NCBI GenBank assembly: GCA_035649175.1
Contig: DASRKB010000102.1
Span: forward strand, 17,762 to 81,761
Source: SCGC-AG-212-J23 sp035649175
GTDB taxonomy: Bacteria > Pseudomonadota > Gammaproteobacteria > Burkholderiales > SG8-39
Reading direction: 5' to 3'
DNA length: 64,000 bases
Shown: one piece after another, positions 8,498 through 16,317 of the stretch
Layout: each line of letters opens with the position of its first letter
Position numbering within the stretch: the stretch's first letter is position 1
The notes under the pieces: generated by a model
What the model was told of the DNA's origin: nothing
Seen by the model: only the letters and a program-made list of their open reading frames with translations
Database searches by the model: none
Program-made: the position numbers and the translations under genes

Positions 8498-9918
8498 TCC
8501 CGCGGCTTCTGCACCGACCAGTAGTGCGGCCGGGTCAGCATCTCGGGCTTGAGCAGCTTCTCGAGCTGGTCCTTGTCGATCAGACCTTTCGCGAGCACGA
8601 GGTCGTACACCCTCTCACCCGTCGCCAGCGCCTCCTGGGCGATCGCGGTGGACTGCGCGTATCCGAGGAAAGGCGTGAGCGCCGTGACGAGCGCGGTGGA
8701 CTCCTCGAGCAGGCGCGCGGCGCGCTCGCGATTGGCAACAATGCCCTTCACGCAGCGATCCGCGAGCGTGCGACAACCCGCGGTGAGGTGCTGGAGGCTC
8801 TCGAACAGGCTATGGGCGATGATGGGCTCGAACGCGTTGAGCTGGAGCTGGCCCGCCTCCGCCGCCATGGTGACCGTCATGTCGTTTCCGATCACCTCGA
8901 AGGCGATCTGGTTCACGACCTCGGGGATCACCGGGTTCACCTTGCCCGGCATGATGGAGCTGCCGGCCTGCACGGCAGGGAGCGCGATCTCCCCGATGCC
9001 CGCGCGCGGGCCGCTTGAGAGCAGCCGCAGGTCGTTGCAGGTCTTGGAGAGCTTCACGGCGATGCGCTTGAGCACGCCCGAGAGCTGCACGAAGGCGCCA
9101 GCGTCCTGCGTGGCCTCCACGAGGTTGGGCGATACCATGAGCGAGATGCCCGAGATTTCCGAAAGCCGGCGGGTGACCAAAGGCGCGTAGTCCGGGTGCG
9201 CGTTGATGCCGGTGCCGATGGCCGTCGCGCCAAGGTTGATCTCGTGGATCAGCTCGCGCGCCTCGGCAAGGCGCTGCTCGTCCTCGCCCAGCATGACCGC
9301 GTAGGCGGAGAACTCCTGGCCAAGCGTCATCGGCACCGCGTCCTGGAGTTGCGTGCGGCCGACCTTCAGCACGCCGCCGAACTCCGCCGCTTTCCCCTGG
9401 AAAGCTTCTCGCAGGTTCGCCATTTCTCCGAGAAGCCGCGCGATCGCGAAGTGCAGCGCGACCTTGATTGCGGTGGGGTAGACATCGTTCGTGCTCTGCG
9501 AGAGATTCACGTGGTCCAGGGGATGCAGCTGCTGGTACTCGCCGCGGGCATGACCCAGAAGTTCGAGCGCCCGGTTGCAGATCACCTCGTTGGCGTTCAT
9601 GTTCGTGGAGGTGCCGGCGCCGCCCTGGATTACGTCGACCACGAACTCGGCGGCGAGCTTGCCCTCGCGCACCTCCTCGCAGGCGAGCCGGATCGCCATG
9701 GCCCGCCCGTCATCGAGCAAGCCGAGCTCGCTGTTCGCGATCGCGGCCGCCTGCTTGACGCAGGCGAGCGCGCGCACCAGGTCCGGGTAGGTCGAGATCG
9801 GCATCCCGGTGATCGCGAAGTTCTCCAGCGCGCGCAGCGTATGGATGCCATAGTAGGCGCTGGCCGGGACGCCCCGGTCGCCCAGGAGGTCGTGCTCGAT
9901 GCGCACGGGCTGCGTCAT
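8494..9918 (-). CDS. aspA: aspartate ammonia-lyase
   Basis: Aspartase reversibly converts L-aspartate to fumarate and ammonia as a cytosolic homotetramer. The 474-residue protein carries the fumarase/aspartase superfamily marks: GGAGTSTNMNANEV near 99-111, HVNLSQSTNDVYPTA near 136-150, and the signature GSSIMPGKVNPV at 319-330 with the catalytic serine loop. The GTSTNMNANE form separates it from argininosuccinate lyase; the LQDAVPMTLG sequence suits aspartase, though class II fumarase is the nearest alternative. Its start is 30 bases from the divergent cNMP-binding gene, and it is coupled to the hypothetical gene after it. Confidence 0.88.
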   Translation of the reverse strand: MTQPVRIEHDLLGDRGVPASAYYGIHTLRALENFAITGMPISTYPDLVRALACVKQAAAIANSELGLLDDGRAMAIRLACEEVREGKLAAEFVVDVIQGGAGTSTNMNANEVICNRALELLGHARGEYQQLHPLDHVNLSQSTNDVYPTAIKVALHFAIARLLGEMANLREAFQGKAAEFGGVLKVGRTQLQDAVPMTLGQEFSAYAVMLGEDEQRLAEARELIHEINLGATAIGTGINAHPDYAPLVTRRLSEISGISLMVSPNLVEATQDAGAFVQLSGVLKRIAVKLSKTCNDLRLLSSGPRAGIGEIALPAVQAGSSIMPGKVNPVIPEVVNQIAFEVIGNDMTVTMAAEAGQLQLNAFEPIIAHSLFESLQHLTAGCRTLADRCVKGIVANRERAARLLEESTALVTALTPFLGYAQSTAIAQEALATGERVYDLVLAKGLIDKDQLEKLLKPEMLTRPHYWSVQKPRE

Positions 9919-9932
9919 GGGGTCATTCTGGC

Positions 9933-9940
9933 ACTATCAT
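9933..9940. promoter_or_regulatory. overlapping divergent -10-like elements (aspA / tandem cNMP-binding gene)
   Basis: TATCAT at 9935-9940 on the plus strand starts 13 bases before the ATG at 9948, which predicts a leaderless transcript for the cNMP-binding gene. The minus strand of the same bases reads GATAGT (9938-9933), suitable for aspA with a leader of roughly 8 bases. No clear -35 hexamer is seen. Confidence 0.4.
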
Positions 9941-9947
9941 CGGAGTC

Positions 9948-10790
9948 ATGGAGGAGCTCGATTTCAGCAGGCCGGCAGAGAGGCCGCAGCCGGTCAATCT
10001 CGCCGCCGCGCTGAATTTTTTCCGCACCGCCGGTGTGGCCGAGAACGTGGACCTGGGAACCAACATCTTCGTCGAGGACGAGAAGAGCCGCCTCTTCTCC
10101 CGCAGGGCCCGCAAGATGTATCTCCTGATGGAGGGCGAAGTGAACCTGATTGCGGCGAACAAGCTCATCGCCGTGCTGAAGCCGGGCGAGATCTTTGGCG
10201 AGATGGCGGCGATCAGCGACTCTCCACGCGCCGCCACTGCGGTCGCGAAAACCCCGTGCCGGCTCATCTCGATGGACGAGAAGGGCTTCCGCGCTGCGCT
10301 GAAGGCCAAGCCCGATTTCGCGCTCACGCTGCTCGGCATGATGATCAATCGCCTGCGCGGCATGCTTGCGCGCGCCAAGGATTCCGGCTCGCTTGGCGAG
10401 GCGAAGAAGGAGTCCCGCGTTTTCGACAAGAGACTGCTCGCGGCGCTCGCCAAGGGCCTCGGGCCGACCAACATCGCCCGATACGAGAAAGGCCGGACCA
10501 TCATGACCGAAGGTCAGGCCGGCGCCATGATGTACGTCGTGCAGGAAGGCCGGGTGGCGGTGTCCATCCGGGGCCGCGTGGTGGAGCGCGTGGGCGTCGG
10601 CGGGGCGTTCGGAGAAATGGCGCTGGTGGACCAGTCCCCGCGCGCCGCCACCGCCATTGCCGAAACCGCCAGCATTCTCCTCACCCTGAACCGGGCGGTG
10701 TTCCTGCAGCTCGTGAAGACGCAGCCCGAGTTCGGGGTGGCGCTCCTCGCCGCGACCGCCGAGCGCGTGCGTTTCGTGGCTTCCCGCTGA
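9948..10790 (+). CDS. tandem cyclic-nucleotide-binding domain protein
   Basis: The 280-residue protein consists of two CRP-type cyclic-nucleotide-binding domains and nothing else recognisable. The phosphate-binding cassettes are IFGEMAAISDSPRAATAVA at about 82-100 and AFGEMALVDQSPRAATAIA at about 220-238, each with the Glu and Arg that bind cyclic phosphate and ribose in this family. There is no helix-turn-helix, kinase or membrane segment, so it is likely an adaptor or regulatory subunit. A basic helix (about 105-160) links the domains. It precedes an amino-acid ABC ATPase gene by 11 bases, so the two may form an operon. Two class III cyclases elsewhere in the window could make its ligand. 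Confidence 0.8.
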   Translation: MEELDFSRPAERPQPVNLAAALNFFRTAGVAENVDLGTNIFVEDEKSRLFSRRARKMYLLMEGEVNLIAANKLIAVLKPGEIFGEMAAISDSPRAATAVAKTPCRLISMDEKGFRAALKAKPDFALTLLGMMINRLRGMLARAKDSGSLGEAKKESRVFDKRLLAALAKGLGPTNIARYEKGRTIMTEGQAGAMMYVVQEGRVAVSIRGRVVERVGVGGAFGEMALVDQSPRAATAIAETASILLTLNRAVFLQLVKTQPEFGVALLAATAERVRFVASR

Positions 10791-10801
10791 CCGGAGACCC
10801 C

Positions 10802-11530
10802 ATGATCTCGATCCGCGACATCAGCAAGTGGTACGGCAGCTTCCAGGTGCTGGGCGACTGCTCGACCGAGGTAGCCAAGGGGGAGGTCGTGGTGGTATGC
10901 GGCCCGTCGGGCAGCGGCAAGTCGACACTGATCAAGTGCGTGAACGGGCTGGAGCCCTTCCAGAAGGGCGAGATCGTGGTCGACGGCATCCCGGTCGGCG
11001 ATCCCAAGACCAACCTGCCCAAGCTGCGCTCGCGGGTCGGCATGGTGTTCCAGCACTTCGAGCTCTTCCCGCACATGAGCGTCACCGAGAACCTGACGCT
11101 CGGCCAGACCAAGGTGCTCAAGCGCAGCAGGGAAGCGGCGGTCGAGAAAGCGCAGAAGCTGCTCCAGCGCGTCGGGCTGTTCGACCAAAGGGACAAGTAC
11201 CCGGGACAGCTCTCCGGCGGGCAGCAGCAGCGCGTGGCGATCGCGCGCGCGCTGTCGATGGACCCGATCGCCATGCTCTTCGACGAGCCGACCTCCGCTC
11301 TCGACCCCGAGATGATCAACGAGGTGCTCGACGTGATGGTCGAGCTCGCCCAGGAAGGCATGACCATGATGGTGGTGACCCACGAGATGGGCTTCGCACG
11401 CAAGGTCGCGCACCGCGTCATCTTCATGGACCAAGGGCGCATCGTCGAGGACGCGGCCAAGGAAGACTTCTTCGGCAAGCCGCGCTCGGACCGCGCGCAG
11501 CAGTTCCTCTCCAAGATCCTGCACCACTAG
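10802..11530 (+). CDS. amino-acid ABC transporter ATP-binding protein (GltL/GlnQ type)
   Basis: The 242-residue ATPase has Walker A GPSGSGKST at 34-42, the Q-loop VFQHFELFPHMSV, signature LSGGQQQR at 137-144, Walker B AMLFDEPTSALD at 157-168 and the switch histidine in VVTHEMG. Sequence style is that of the polar amino-acid (glutamate/aspartate/glutamine) uptake family, which would power an inner-membrane permease fed by a periplasmic binding protein. No permease or binding protein lies next to it: upstream is the cNMP-binding gene and downstream, after a hairpin, the anti-sigma-like gene on the other strand. It may serve permeases encoded elsewhere. ATG 10802 follows a GGAGACCCC stretch that acts as the ribosome-binding site. 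Confidence 0.88.
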   Translation: MISIRDISKWYGSFQVLGDCSTEVAKGEVVVVCGPSGSGKSTLIKCVNGLEPFQKGEIVVDGIPVGDPKTNLPKLRSRVGMVFQHFELFPHMSVTENLTLGQTKVLKRSREAAVEKAQKLLQRVGLFDQRDKYPGQLSGGQQQRVAIARALSMDPIAMLFDEPTSALDPEMINEVLDVMVELAQEGMTMMVVTHEMGFARKVAHRVIFMDQGRIVEDAAKEDFFGKPRSDRAQQFLSKILHH

Positions 11531-11553
11531 AGATCGGGGTCAGACCCCGATCT
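11531..11553. terminator. perfect 10-bp inverted repeat between convergent genes
   Basis: AGATCGGGGT and ACCCCGATCT form a perfect 10-bp stem with a CAG loop directly after the ABC ATPase stop and overlapping the last codon of the convergent anti-sigma-like gene. No U-tract follows on either strand, so it is either a weak bidirectional terminator or a dispersed palindromic repeat. Confidence 0.4.
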
Positions 11554-12136
11554 ACTTCTTCAGCACCGAATCCGGGAGCTTGTATTCCGGGTAGCGCATG
11601 CGGAACGCCTCGAGCATCCTGTCAGCCTCCTCGTGCCGACCCAGCCTGCGCAGTTCGGCGATGCGCTCGAGCACCTTCTCCGGCGGCTCCTCAGCGAGCT
11701 GCTTCGCAAGCATGCTGGCGGACGGCGCCTCGAGCGCGCGCCCGGCAGGGGCGGCATCCCGTGCGGCCGGTGCGGCCGGTGGGAGCTCTCGCTTCGGGCG
11801 CGCAGCGGCATCCCGGCGCGATTCATCCGCTTGCTTCTCCTCCCTGCCGAGCTCCTGAGCGGGATGCGGTGCCCGCATGAGCATCGCGGACTCGGGGTCC
11901 GGTCGCTCCTCCATTTGCATGTGCCAGGTAACGGCGACGGAGAGCATGATGACCGCGGCCGCCGCCAGGGGGAAGTACCAGCGCCGCCGGCCAGCCGGTG
12001 GCACGAGCGGCGCGGGAGGCGCATCGGTGGCGCGCCGCGAGGCGGCGAGGATCGCCTCATCGAGCGCACGCGGCGGCTCTTGCGCGCCGAGCCCGCGGTA
12101 GCGGCGCGACACCTGAGGATCGCGCTCATCAGCCAT
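11552..12136 (-). CDS. single-pass membrane protein, putative anti-sigma partner
   Basis: This 194-residue protein starts eight bases before the end of the ECF sigma gene (ATG 12136), the usual place for an anti-sigma factor. It has a cytosolic N-terminal part of about 60 residues, one transmembrane segment (YFPLAAAAVIMLSVAVTW), a proline/alanine-rich linker with many charged residues, and a C-terminal helical segment (EEPPEKVLERIAELRRLGRH). There is no HxxxCxxC zinc-binding anti-sigma motif in the N-terminal part, so it is at most a non-canonical anti-sigma factor. The function is inferred from position and topology only. An upstream in-frame extension runs through the sigma gene and is not credible. 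Confidence 0.65.
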   Translation of the reverse strand: MADERDPQVSRRYRGLGAQEPPRALDEAILAASRRATDAPPAPLVPPAGRRRWYFPLAAAAVIMLSVAVTWHMQMEERPDPESAMLMRAPHPAQELGREEKQADESRRDAAARPKRELPPAAPAARDAAPAGRALEAPSASMLAKQLAEEPPEKVLERIAELRRLGRHEEADRMLEAFRMRYPEYKLPDSVLKK

Positions 12137-12710
12137 CGTCAACCGCCTTCCTGAGCTTCGCCACCGCATAGCGTAGGCGGCTCTTCGCCGCCTCCACGGC
12201 CATGCCGGTTGCCCCGGCGATCTCCTCGACACTCATGCCGGCCTCTTCATGCATCAGAAAAGCCTCGCGCTGCGCCGGCGGCAGCGCCTCCAGCGCGCTT
12301 GCGAAGCGCTGCAGGTCCTGCCGGGCTTGCACCTGCCGCTGCGGGTCCGGATTGTTGCCTTCGACCTCCGCGCTGTCCACGTCCACCAGGGAAAGCCCCT
12401 TGCGACGCCAGTGGTCGACCAGCCGGTTGTGGGCGATCGAATAGAGCCAGGTGGTGAAGCGGGCCTTGGGCGCATAGCGCCGGCGCGCCTCGATGACGCG
12501 CATCCATACGTCCTGGTATAGCTCCTCCGCCAGGCCGCGCTCCTTCACGCTGCGCAGCACGAAACGATAAAGGCGGACCCGGTGGCGGCCATAGAGCGCC
12601 TCGAAGGCGCGGGCGTCGCCGTCACGATAGGCGAGCATCAACTCTTCGTCGGCGCCGTCCACGGCGCGCAGTCTACCGCCACCGGCCAGCGCGGCAAGAA
12701 TCGCTCCCAC
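12129..12710 (-). CDS. ECF-type RNA polymerase sigma factor
   Basis: The 193-residue protein has sigma-70 region 2 at about 27-95 (AFEALYGRHRVRLYRFV, LAEELYQDVWMRVIEARRRY, FTTWLYSIAHNRLVDHWRR) and region 4 at about 135-188 (LEALPPAQREAFLMHEEAGM then a helix-turn-helix SVEEIAGATGMAVEAAKSRL). It lacks regions 1 and 3, as ECF sigma factors do. It would direct RNA polymerase to stress or envelope promoters under control of the membrane protein encoded just after it. The GTG at 12710 gives an N-terminal extension of about 20 residues before the conserved part; an ATG about 25 codons in is an alternative. Confidence 0.88.
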   Translation of the reverse strand: MGAILAALAGGGRLRAVDGADEELMLAYRDGDARAFEALYGRHRVRLYRFVLRSVKERGLAEELYQDVWMRVIEARRRYAPKARFTTWLYSIAHNRLVDHWRRKGLSLVDVDSAEVEGNNPDPQRQVQARQDLQRFASALEALPPAQREAFLMHEEAGMSVEEIAGATGMAVEAAKSRLRYAVAKLRKAVDDG

Positions 12711-12805
12711 GAAAGGTGAAACGCAGCGCGCCCCGGAAAGGGTCGAGATGATGTTTTCGATTGCGAGCGCGTAGAATGCGCGGCTTTCGCTCCAGCAGCA
12801 GGTTC

Positions 12806-13198
12806 ATGAAAAACGGCAAAGCATTCCCCATCCCGGTCAAAGTGAAGTATTCCTGCGAGAAGTGCCCCGCTTACTGCTGCAGCTATCCCGAGATCGAGGT
12901 CACGGCTCGCGACATCGAGCGCCTGGCGAAGTACTTCGGCCTGGCCCCTCGCCAGGCCGAAGAGCGGTTCACGAAGCTCGACCCCAAGGAGAAAGTGCGC
13001 TTGCTACGGCACCAGAAGGACCGGATCTTCGGTTCGGTGTGCGCCCTGCTCGACCAGAAGACCCGGCGCTGCAGTGTCTACGACGCTCGCCCGGCAGTGT
13101 GCCGCGCGTATCCCGACAGCAATCGCTGCGGGTACTACGAGTTCCTTAAGTTCGAGCGCGCCCACCAGGACGATCCCAAGTTCATCGCCTTGACTTAA
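12806..13198 (+). CDS. YkgJ-family cysteine cluster protein
   Basis: The 130-residue protein contains the zinc- or iron-cluster-type cysteine set of the YkgJ/UPF0153 family: CEKCPAYCCSYPEIEV near the N-terminus, then CALLDQKTRRCSVYDARPAVCRAYP. Family members are small cytosolic proteins of unclear function, some suggested to bind metal. ATG 12806 is preferred because an AGG lies close upstream and the family starts here; an in-frame ATG at 12761 gives an arginine-rich extension. A TAGAAT hexamer at 12772-12777 is a possible -10. The 3' end overlaps the convergent ThDP-enzyme gene by 17 bases. Confidence 0.82.
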   Translation: MKNGKAFPIPVKVKYSCEKCPAYCCSYPEIEVTARDIERLAKYFGLAPRQAEERFTKLDPKEKVRLLRHQKDRIFGSVCALLDQKTRRCSVYDARPAVCRAYPDSNRCGYYEFLKFERAHQDDPKFIALT

Positions 13199-14867
13199 GC
13201 GCCTTCTCGCGGATCGCGGAAAGCGTCGTCGTCGGTGTGATGGCGTCCGGATCGATCCTGAGCTCGATCAGCGCCGGCTTGGCGCTCGCCCGCGCCCGCT
13301 CGAACGCCGCTGCGAAGTCCTCCGTGCGCTCCACCGTCTCACCGTGCCCGCCGAAGGCGCGCGCGTACGCGACGAAGTCGGGGTTCCTGAGGCTGGTGCC
13401 GTAGACCCGTCCGGGGTATTCGCGTTCCTGGTGCATCCGGATGGTGCCGTACAGGCCGTTGTTCACGACGAGCGCAACAAAGGCCGCGCCGTATTGCACC
13501 GCCGTGGCAAGCTCCTGGCCGTTCATCAGGAAGTCGCCGTCGCCGCATACCGCGAGCACGGGGCGCTCTGGATGCGCGAGCTTGGCCGCCACCGCCGCCG
13601 GGAATCCGTAACCCATCGAGCCGTTGCCGGGCCCGAGCTGCGTGCGAAAGCCCTTATAGCGGAAATGCCGGTGCAGCCACCCGGCGAAGTTGCCCGCGCC
13701 GCCGGCAACGATGGTGTTCTCGGGGAGGTTATCCGAGAGCCAGCGAATGATCTCGCCGTAGTGCAGCTTCCCCGGCATCGGCTGGGGCTTCGTCCAGTCC
13801 AGGTAGTTTTCCCGGAGCATCCGCGTTTGCGTCTCCCAGGAGGGATTCTTGTTCAGGATGACGCCCTCGAGCGCGCGCACGAACTGCGGATAGCCTGAAT
13901 TGATGGCGAGCGCGGGACGGTACACGCTGCCGAGCTCCTCGGCGCCCGCGTGGACGTGCACGAGCGCCTGACTGGGCACGGGCGAGTCGACCAGCGTGTA
14001 TGCGCTCGTCGTCATCTCGCCAAGACGCGCACCGATGACGAGCAGCACGTCGGCTTCGCGCACGCCCTGCGCGAGCTTGGGGTTGATGCCGATGCCCACG
14101 TCACCGGCATAGCACGGGCTGCGGTTGTCAAAGAGGTCCTGGCAGCGAAACGCCGTGCCAACGGGCAGCGCGGCGCCCTCGACCCACCGCTGCAGCCTGC
14201 GGGTCGCCTCGCCGTCCCAGCCGCCACCGCCCAGCAGCACGAAGGGTCTCTCGGACTTTTCCAGAAGAGTCTGGAGCTCGTGAATGTCCGAAGGGGCGGG
14301 CGCCGGCCTGACGCGATGCGCTTTGGGCACGTCGGCCACCGCCGCCTCGGCGAAGAGTGTGTCTTCCGGAAGGGCGAGGACCACCGGCCCCGGGCGGCCG
14401 GCCATCGCCGTGTGGAAGGCGCGGCTCACGTATTCAGGGATGCGCTCGACGCGGTCGATCTGCGCGACCCACTTCGCCATCCGACCGTACATGCGGCGGT
14501 AGTCGATCTCCTGGAAAGCCTCGCGGTCGGCGAACTCGTTGGGCACTTGCCCGATGAAGACCACCATCGGCGTGGAGTCCTGGAAGGCGGTGTGCACGCC
14601 GATGGCGCCATTGGTGGCCCCCGGCCCCCGCGTAACGAAAAGCACGCCGGGCTCGCCGGTCAGCTTGCCGCTCGCTTCCGCCATGTAGGAGGCGCCGCCC
14701 TCCTGGCGGCACACGATGAACCGCATCGCGTCCTGCACTTCGTGCAGCCCGTCGAGCACCGGCAGGTAGCTCTCACCCGGGACGCCGAACGCAACCTTCA
14801 CGCCCTGGGCGAGGAGCGCGTCGACGAGGATCTTCCCGCCGTGGCGGGTCTTCAGGTCGCTCCTCAT
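13182..14867 (-). CDS. thiamine-diphosphate enzyme, acetolactate synthase large-subunit-like
   Basis: The 561-residue protein has the three-domain layout of ThDP decarboxylases and synthases: Pyr domain with catalytic Glu56 in RQEGGASYMAEA, a central domain, and a PP domain with the cofactor motif beginning GDGDFLMNGQELATAV and ending VVNNG. It resembles acetolactate synthase large subunits but no small regulatory subunit gene is near, and the partner gene encodes an esterase, so a catabolic 2-oxo-acid role is as likely as branched-chain amino-acid synthesis. ATG 14867 overlaps the esterase stop as ATGA. An open frame continues upstream but only as the shadow of that gene. Confidence 0.82.
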   Translation of the reverse strand: MRSDLKTRHGGKILVDALLAQGVKVAFGVPGESYLPVLDGLHEVQDAMRFIVCRQEGGASYMAEASGKLTGEPGVLFVTRGPGATNGAIGVHTAFQDSTPMVVFIGQVPNEFADREAFQEIDYRRMYGRMAKWVAQIDRVERIPEYVSRAFHTAMAGRPGPVVLALPEDTLFAEAAVADVPKAHRVRPAPAPSDIHELQTLLEKSERPFVLLGGGGWDGEATRRLQRWVEGAALPVGTAFRCQDLFDNRSPCYAGDVGIGINPKLAQGVREADVLLVIGARLGEMTTSAYTLVDSPVPSQALVHVHAGAEELGSVYRPALAINSGYPQFVRALEGVILNKNPSWETQTRMLRENYLDWTKPQPMPGKLHYGEIIRWLSDNLPENTIVAGGAGNFAGWLHRHFRYKGFRTQLGPGNGSMGYGFPAAVAAKLAHPERPVLAVCGDGDFLMNGQELATAVQYGAAFVALVVNNGLYGTIRMHQEREYPGRVYGTSLRNPDFVAYARAFGGHGETVERTEDFAAAFERARASAKPALIELRIDPDAITPTTTLSAIREKALKSRR

Positions 14868-15787
14868 GTCTCGACCTGAGCGAATGCGTCCCGCAGCCGG
14901 GCGCAGCACTCCGCCACGGCGGCATTCGCGGTATCGACGACGCCGCCGAAAAGGATGAAGCCATGCACCATGTCGGAATACTCGCGGTAATCGACCCGTA
15001 CGCCCGCGCTCATGAGCTTGTCGGCGTACGCATGGCCTTCGTCGAGGAGCGGGTCGAGACCTGCGGTGACGATATAGGCGGGCGCGACGCCGCGGTGGTC
15101 CGCGGCGAGCAGGGGCGAGGCGCGCCAGTCGGTCCAGTGCGCTCGGTCTGGCAAATAGGCGCCCCGGAAGAAGTCGATCGCCTCGCGCGTCAGCAGATAG
15201 CCCTCGCCATTGCGCCTGTGCGAATCGAACTCGCAGCGCTGATCGGTGGCGGGATAGATGAGGAGCTGGTAGGCGAGGTCGTGCTTCCTGAGCTCGAGCG
15301 CCACCACGGCGGCGAGGTTGCCGCCGGCGCTGTCGCCGCCCACCGCGATGCGCTTGGGATCGATCTTCAAGAGGCCGGGATTGGAGGCGACGTAGCGGGT
15401 CGCCACGAGGGCGTCCTCCACCGCCGCCGGGAACGGATTCTCCGGCGCGAGCCGGTAGTCCACCGAAAACACCGCGCAGCTCGCCCCGGCGGCGAGCTGG
15501 CGGCACAGCACGTCGTGCGTGTCCAGGTCGCCGATGGTCCAGCCGCCGCCGTGGAAGAAGACCAGGGCGGGCAGCACATCGCCTGAGGGCCGGTACACGC
15601 GCACGGCGATCCGATTGTCGATAACCAGTAGCTTCACGTCGGCCAGCGCGGGGGCCTGAGGCGCCAAGGCCGCGCGCGTGTCGTGATAGATGCGCCGCGC
15701 CACGAAGGCCGGCACCGTGTGATACGGCGGCAGCGGCGAGCGCGCCACGCGCTCGAGAAGGGCCTTCACTTGCGGATGGATTGTCAT
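14864..15787 (-). CDS. alpha/beta hydrolase, hormone-sensitive-lipase family
   Basis: The 307-residue esterase shows the HSL-family oxyanion motif FFHGGGWTIGD near 74-84, nucleophile elbow GGDSAGGNL with serine near 152, the acid in AGLDPLLDEG and the histidine in MVHGFI. These enzymes hydrolyse short to medium acyl esters in the cytosol. It is the first gene of a two-gene operon with the ThDP enzyme, coupled by ATGA. A minus-strand TATAAT (15820-15815) lies about 28-33 bases before the ATG and is shared in part with the divergent CoA-binding gene. Confidence 0.88.
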   Translation of the reverse strand: MTIHPQVKALLERVARSPLPPYHTVPAFVARRIYHDTRAALAPQAPALADVKLLVIDNRIAVRVYRPSGDVLPALVFFHGGGWTIGDLDTHDVLCRQLAAGASCAVFSVDYRLAPENPFPAAVEDALVATRYVASNPGLLKIDPKRIAVGGDSAGGNLAAVVALELRKHDLAYQLLIYPATDQRCEFDSHRRNGEGYLLTREAIDFFRGAYLPDRAHWTDWRASPLLAADHRGVAPAYIVTAGLDPLLDEGHAYADKLMSAGVRVDYREYSDMVHGFILFGGVVDTANAAVAECCARLRDAFAQVET

Positions 15788-15814
15788 GTGGGCGGCCGAC
15801 GGAAGGTCCGTTCG

Positions 15815-15822
15815 ATTATAGT
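15815..15822. promoter_or_regulatory. overlapping divergent -10 elements (esterase / CoA-binding protein)
   Basis: The bases ATTATAGT, preceded by G, form the same 9-mer GATTATAGT found at the ligase/putA junction. The plus strand gives TATAGT (15817-15822), 15 bases before the ATG at 15832; the minus strand gives TATAAT (15820-15815) for the esterase gene at 15787. The plus-strand transcript would start at or within a few bases of its ATG. Confidence 0.5.
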
Positions 15823-15831
15823 ATCCGGGCG

Positions 15832-16302
15832 ATGGACGACATCAACACGCTGCGGCGCATTCTCGGGGAGAACCGCGTCATTGCGGTCGTCGGGCTCTCG
15901 GCGGACTGGTATCGGCCGAGCTATTTCGCCGCCAAGTACATGCAGGAGCACGGCTACCGCATCATCCCGGTCAATCCCAAGTACGCGGAGATTCTGGGCG
16001 AGAAGTGCTATCGCTCCCTGCGCGACGTTCCGGAGAAGGTTCAGCTCGTCGACGTGTTCCGCAAGACGCAGGATGTACCGCCGATCGCGGAGGACGCGAT
16101 CGCGATCGGCGCGAGGGTGCTCTGGCAGCAGCTCGGAGTGAAGAGCGAGGCGGCGGCGGCCCGGGCGCGCGCCGCCGGTCTGGAAACGGTCATGGATCGG
16201 TGCGTGAAGATCGAGCACGGCCGGCTGTTCGGGGGACTCAACTGGGTGGGGGTCAACACCCGCGTCATCTCGGCGAAACGACCCCGCTGGCTCGCTTACT
16301 GA
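15832..16302 (+). CDS. CoA-binding domain protein (YccU type)
   Basis: The 156-residue protein is a stand-alone Rossmann-type CoA-binding domain like YccU: VIAVVGLSADWYRPSYFAAKY near the start, VNPKYAEILGEKCYRSLRDVP and CVKIEH near the end. The family resembles the CoA-binding domain of succinyl-CoA synthetase, but its job in the cell is not established. ATG 15832 is favoured over upstream in-frame starts because those would lie inside or before the -10 hexamer at 15817-15822. It is followed 15 bases later by an AraC-type regulator gene. Confidence 0.85.
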   Translation: MDDINTLRRILGENRVIAVVGLSADWYRPSYFAAKYMQEHGYRIIPVNPKYAEILGEKCYRSLRDVPEKVQLVDVFRKTQDVPPIAEDAIAIGARVLWQQLGVKSEAAAARARAAGLETVMDRCVKIEHGRLFGGLNWVGVNTRVISAKRPRWLAY

Positions 16303-16304
16303 GG

Positions 16305-16310
16305 TATGCT
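16305..16310 (+). promoter_or_regulatory. -10-like TATGCT before the AraC-family gene
   Basis: TATGCT starts 13 bases before the ATG at 16318, the spacing seen before several other genes here. It overlaps the earlier in-frame ATG at 16306, which argues that 16318 is the real start. Confidence 0.35.
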
Positions 16311-16317
16311 TTCCGTC

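Noticed and set aside
13182..15506. A 774-codon open frame joining the ThDP enzyme to a long arginine/glycine-rich N-terminus
   Set aside because: Everything before 14867 is the reverse-frame shadow of the esterase gene; the family start and an ATGA overlap fix the real start.
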